Shown here: one piece after another, positions 60,176 to 64,000 of the stretch
Numbering within the stretch: the stretch's first letter is position 1
How the letters are laid out: each line of letters begins with the position of its first letter
Origin: Cherax quadricarinatus
Taxonomy: Eukaryota; Arthropoda; Malacostraca; Decapoda; Parastacidae
DNA: 64,000 bases
Direction of reading: 5' to 3'
Assembly: GCF_038502225.1 (NCBI RefSeq)
Contig: NC_091357.1
Location: 5,117,725-5,181,724, forward strand
The notes under the pieces: model-generated
Database searches by the model: none
Seen by the model: only the letters and a program-made list of their open reading frames with translations
What the model was told of the DNA's origin: nothing
Position numbers and translations under genes: made by a program

Positions 60176-60384
60176 TCTTCAGCAGAATAAACTTTTATTT
60201 GGACAACGGTTCGCTTCGTACAGCTTCAACAAGTCCTGACTTGATAATGCTTCAGAGCGAAATGTTGTCCCAATATAAGTTTGTTCTGCTAATTGTTTCT
60301 TTTCTTCATTGTTATCGTCAGCATGTCATAATAATCCAAACTCAGTGTTACGTGTCTATTAGAATAATGTACATAATATATCTG

Positions 60385-60545
60385 TTATAATGGTAACCAT
60401 GATTTTTAAATGGGTGGGCCGGCAAGCCTGCGGAAGGCCTCTGTCAGGTGACCAAAAGCTCCAGCTGCTGGTCATCATATGACTAAGACCCACTTCAGGA
60501 AACACGCCGTGTTTCCTGACAAACCTTATCTAACCTATAATGTAC
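60385..60545 (+). repeat. dispersed repeat, 'ccggtaagcc' family
   Basis: Third copy of the 30325 repeat: 'gggtgggccggcaagcctg', 'ggtgaccaaaagctccag', 'tgactaagacccacttcag', ending 'accttatctaacct'. Confidence 0.75.
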
Positions 60546-60584
60546 GAGTTTATGTTCATCTAAACGTCAACAATTAGTAAAACC

Positions 60585-61240
60585 TGGAAGTTACCTGTAG
60601 AGAGTTTCGGGGGTCAACGCCCCCGCGGCCCGGTCTGAGACCAGGCCTCGTGGTGGATCAGGGTCTGATCAACCAGGCTGTTACTGCTGGCCTGTCCAGC
60701 GCCTTCTTGAAGACACAGGGGTCTATTTGTAATCCCCCTTATGTATGCTGGGAGGAGCTGAACAGTCTTGGGCCCCTGATACTTATTGTGTTGTCTCAGT
60801 GTATTCGTGGTCCCCCTGATTTTCATTGAGGGAATATTGCATCTCGTGCCGAGTCTTTTGCGTTCGTAGGATGTGATTTTCGTGTGCAAGTTGGGTACTA
60901 ATCCGTCAAGGATTTTCCAGGTGTATGTTATCATGTATCTTACTCGCCTGCCTTCCAGTGAATACAAATCAAGGGACTTCAACAGTTCCCAGTAATTTAG
61001 GTGCTTTATCGTACTTATACGTGCCGTGAAATTTCTCTGTACATTTCCAGGTCAACAATTTCGCCTGCCTTGGAGGGGGCAGTTAGTATACAGTAGTATT
61101 CCAGCCTAGAGAAAACAAACGATTTGAAGAAGAGAATCATCATGGGCTTTTGCCTCCCTAGTTTTGAAGGTTCTCATTATCCATCCTATCATTTTTCTAG
61201 CACTGACGTTATCACTCCCAAATCTTTCACATTAGGTTAC
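60585..61240 (-). mobile_element. CR1-like LINE family A, 5'-truncated old copy
   Basis: The minus frame 60982-60614 carries LDLYSLEGRRVRYMITYTWKI and RGITNRPL, with a deletion removing the usual LKSVPDQPGCGSY block, then SNSLVDQTLIHHEAW. Upstream parts extend to about 61235 in broken frames. It is more diverged than the 37 and 41 kb copies. Confidence 0.82.
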
Positions 61241-61244
61241 AGTA

Positions 61245-61790
61245 GTCAAATGTAATTTATATAATTTATGTATTATAAATCTGCCAATTCTGCCAGAATG
61301 GTTCCTAAGATAAGTTATTCACCAGTAATATCGAATAAATTACCCTGGACACATCTGTTAATATTCTATAAATAAAAACCACGCTTAAAAAAAATGAGGC
61401 TGAAATTGCTTTGAAGTGAAACTAACGCAGCGACCTTACCTAACCTTGCTAAAATTTATTTTTCAGAATATCGCTTTGGTTTTCTGATCTGTTCAAGAAT
61501 TTTTATACCTATAATTGTTTTTCCATCAAAGGTCTTCTGATCATTTACAAATAAAACAGAGAGGTGAAGTTTTATATTTTTTTTTTGTACTGATTTGATA
61601 ATTTATAAGAGTGCAAAAAATAGAAATGAATTTGCAGGATCAGTGTTGAAATCTTTTGAAATATTCTGCTGGATGCATTTAAAAATTAACACGACTGATT
61701 TAAAATATAATGAAGAGAACTCCCGCCTTCATATCATCCCTCCTGGGTTATCTGCCGCATTTTCTGAGGGGTGGAAAAAGCTTGCATGAT
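61245..61790. other. no assigned gene
   Basis: AT-rich sequence. The frame 61595-61789 (64 codons) has no recognisable motif. Confidence 0.4.
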
Positions 61791-61795
61791 AAAGG

Positions 61796-62375
61796 GTTGG
61801 CAGCTTTATAGGATAGTGAGGGTAGACAGCTTTCCATTATAGTGAAGGTCAACAGCTTTACAGGATAGTAAGGGTCGACAGCTTTACATGATAGTAAGGG
61901 TCGACAGCTTTACATGATAGTAAGGGTCGACAGCTTTACAGGATAGTAAGGGTCGACAACTTTACAGGATAGTAAGGGTCGACAACTTTACAGGATAGTA
62001 AGGGTCGACAACTTTACAGGATAGTAAGGATCGACAACTTTACAGGATAGTAAAGGTCGACAGCTTTACAGGATAGTAAGGGTCGACAGCTTTCCATTAT
62101 AGTGAAGGTCGACACCTTTACGTGATATTGAGGGTCGACAGCTTTAGAGGATACTAAGGGTCGACAGCTTTACAGGATAATAAAGGTCGACAATTTTAGA
62201 GGATAGTAAGGGTCGATAGCTTTACAGTATAGTAAGGGTCAGCAGTTTTACAGTGAGGAGTCAACATCTTTAGAAGATAATGAGGGTCGACAGCTTTACA
62301 AGACAGTGATGCTTGGCAGCTTTACAGATAGTGAGGTTGGCAGATTTACAGGTTAGTGAGGTTCGGCAGCTTTAT
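61796..62375 (+). repeat. 26-bp minisatellite with GTCGAC core
   Basis: About 22 units of 'ggatagtaagggtcgacagctttaca'-type sequence, given here as GGATAGTAAGG then GTCGACAGCTTTACA. Central units are near identical and both ends are diverged. GTCGAC is palindromic. Confidence 0.95.
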
Positions 62376-62379
62376 GAAT

Positions 62380-62725
62380 CAGTGTAACAACAGAGCGCAC
62401 AGAAAAACAAGAAAACCCATGTAGTGCAAATTACCTAAAAGCAAAACTTTTCATCCGTTAGGTAAAATATATTTCGTAAAAAAGCAAACATTTCTTATAT
62501 AATATTTTGTGTTTAGAGCAAAGCTGCATTCTTGCTGACAAAAACAAAAAAGTCAGAAATAGCTTACTCGCCTGGAGTTTCGCGTCCCAGAGCCTCACAT
62601 TTTTCTCAGTTTTCTTAATTTTAGTTTTTATCTCTGATGTTTGTAAAAGAGAGGAAAAAAATTATAGTCGCTGTTTAAAGAGGTTCGCAGAGGTGGAAAA
62701 TTAGTGGCATATAGCAAAAATGTCT
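62380..62725. other. no assigned gene
   Basis: AT-rich sequence between a minisatellite and a LINE tail. The frame 62507-62704 has no recognisable motif. Confidence 0.4.
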
Positions 62726-62727
62726 CG

Positions 62728-62796
62728 TACCGGGCCGCGGGGGCGTTGACCCCCGGAACTCTCTCCAGGTAAACTCCAGGTACTCCAGGTACTGGT
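62728..62796 (+). mobile_element. family A LINE 3' terminus only
   Basis: About 70 bp: 'gccgcgggggcgttgacccc', 'ggaactctctccagg' and three 'ctccaggta' type repeats. An extreme 5' truncation. Confidence 0.85.
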
Positions 62797-62884
62797 AGTA
62801 ATGTGTCGAAGCCTGAAGGATTAATTTTTGCATTTTAGTAAACAAAAAACAGAATACAATTAAGTGAAATTAAATTATTTAGTT

Positions 62885-63090
62885 ACATTGATGTGTAGCT
62901 CAGCGGAAGAAGTGTTCGCTCACAACAAAAGGGGCCCGGGTTCGATTTGCAAGTGGAGCAAGACGTATGGGTAAAGAATAAAGAGGCACAATACCGTGAC
63001 TAGAGCAGTACACAAATAACCCACACATTGAAGACTGAAACTTATGACTAAGTTTTGGTCCCACTTGGACCATTAACTAGTCACAAGCGC
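62885..63090 (+). repeat. tRNA-derived SINE with 'caataccgtgactgg' body
   Basis: A-box-like TAGCTCAGCGG and B-box-like GGTTCGATTTG in the head (62890-62955), then the body shared with 60080 and 36615. It shows that those two are headless copies of a tRNA-derived SINE. Confidence 0.65.
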
Positions 63091-63095
63091 GAAGG

Positions 63096-63340
63096 GAAGG
63101 GAGCCAGAATATATACGTATGGATATTCGTTTCATATGCCGTTGATGGGTTAGGAGAGTTCTACTCCCACAGCCCTGCCCTGGGCCCGGTTTGTCTGGTG
63201 CTTGCCTGGTGGCTCGCTGGCCCTCATATCCATCACAGCCTGGTTGATCTGGCACTTGGCAGAGGTCCTTGTCGAGTTTCCTCTTCTACACGTATTCCAG
63301 CAGTGTTTCTGATCTCTTCTGTAAAGTTTTAAAAAGTCTG
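63096..63340 (-). mobile_element. CR1-like LINE C-terminal fragment, family A relative
   Basis: The minus strand reads RKLDKDLCQVPDQPGCDGY, then GQRATRQAPDKPGPG and RTLLTHQ. It shares the VPDQPGC-G-Y block with family A but the sequences after it differ, so it is a separate family. Confidence 0.6.
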
Positions 63341-63344
63341 GGTA

Positions 63345-64000
63345 GGCTATTTTGAAGGATGTTAAGAACGTAATCCAAGTGAAGCAAATAAGGGCGAAAC
63401 ATTTCGATTTCGTCTTCACTTGCTGCGTAGGCGAAAAGTTTCGTCTGTAATGATACCTCTGTGTTGCACTTGTCTTACCCATTAAAGTGTCGGCATTGTA
63501 TACCATTTTAATGTGTGGTCTGTAAGACTATGATGATTATGGCAAGGAGGGAGGTATTTGGGAAAAATGAGTTACCAGTGAAATTTTATTTAACTTCTGA
63601 GGGTTAATTTTATTTAACTCCTGACGGTTATGAATAAAGGGACACACTGAGCCCTCAGCAGGTGCCATTAGTGGCAACCCTCATCCTGAAGGGTAAGGAA
63701 CAGGCTAGAGAGTTACTAGACCATTGCTTTATTAAGTGTAGATTATGATGTCATGGCTAAGATTTTATGGGACAGCAAGATAGCAGTGGTGAGAAGGGTC
63801 CATCAACAAGGACAATATGGGGTACCAGGAAGATTTTGGCTGGAAATTCTATTATGGGTGATTTCTGTATATATGTCTTGATGGGAATGCTGAGTGTGGT
63901 ATTCCTGCAGCAGGGTTTCGGTGAACTAGAGGAACAGGTGGGAACTGTAGAGGGAGTGATGAATCGGGTTATAATATGAGAGCTTGAGAAGATGCGATTT
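63345..64000. other. no assigned gene
   Basis: Includes a duplicated 'taattttatttaactcctga' phrase (63580-63625). The frame 63767-63979 has no recognisable motif. Confidence 0.4.

Overview
The window is a piece of eukaryotic nuclear genome, most likely from a decapod crustacean. The evidence is spliced exons with GT/AG borders, tRNA genes without encoded CCA, no operons, and a density of non-LTR retrotransposons, SINEs, MITEs and minisatellites of the kind I associate with crayfish, lobsters and crabs. That taxon is an inference from recalled repeat families, not a search result.

The only host protein gene I can support is the 5' half of mitochondrial prolyl-tRNA synthetase (PARS2) on the minus strand. 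Four coding exons lie at 15260-15424 (start codon), 12889-13066, 9623-9696 and 1663-1793. They join in frame into 182 complete codons, and the rest of the gene lies beyond the left edge. Its introns hold most of the transposons between 1 and 15 kb: a nearly intact RTE-like LINE (about 5995-9592), piggyBac-like and pogo/Tigger-like DNA elements, and LINE and SINE debris.

From 16 to 28 kb is a graveyard of LINEs. One CR1-like element (family A) is split by a younger copy of itself. It is followed by a small family with TGTCGTGCCGAATA-type ends, a second CR1-like LINE (family B), another RTE copy and a Tc1/mariner relic. From 29 to 47 kb there are several minisatellites whose units contain perfect palindromes, two long hairpin elements, many truncated LINE and SINE copies, and one tRNA-Pro gene. 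From 47 to 52.5 kb is a two-ORF L2-like LINE with an internal tandem repeat between its ORFs and five lesions in ORF2.

At 53-54 kb three intact tRNA-Pro genes (anticodons AGG, CGG, TGG) and one pseudogene sit within 740 bp. The last 10 kb hold a third RTE copy embedded in TA microsatellite, a Penelope-like GIY-YIG fragment, SINEs (one sharing its tail motif with the L2 LINE), a 26-bp minisatellite and more LINE tails.

The transposons do not work together as a pathway. The layout is a long-intron housekeeping gene, a Pol III tRNA cluster, and layered mobile DNA. I found no convincing new multi-gene system. The most informative observations are the reconstructed PARS2 exons, the LINE end about 23 bp from a PARS2 splice donor, the nested LINE, and the palindrome-bearing minisatellites.
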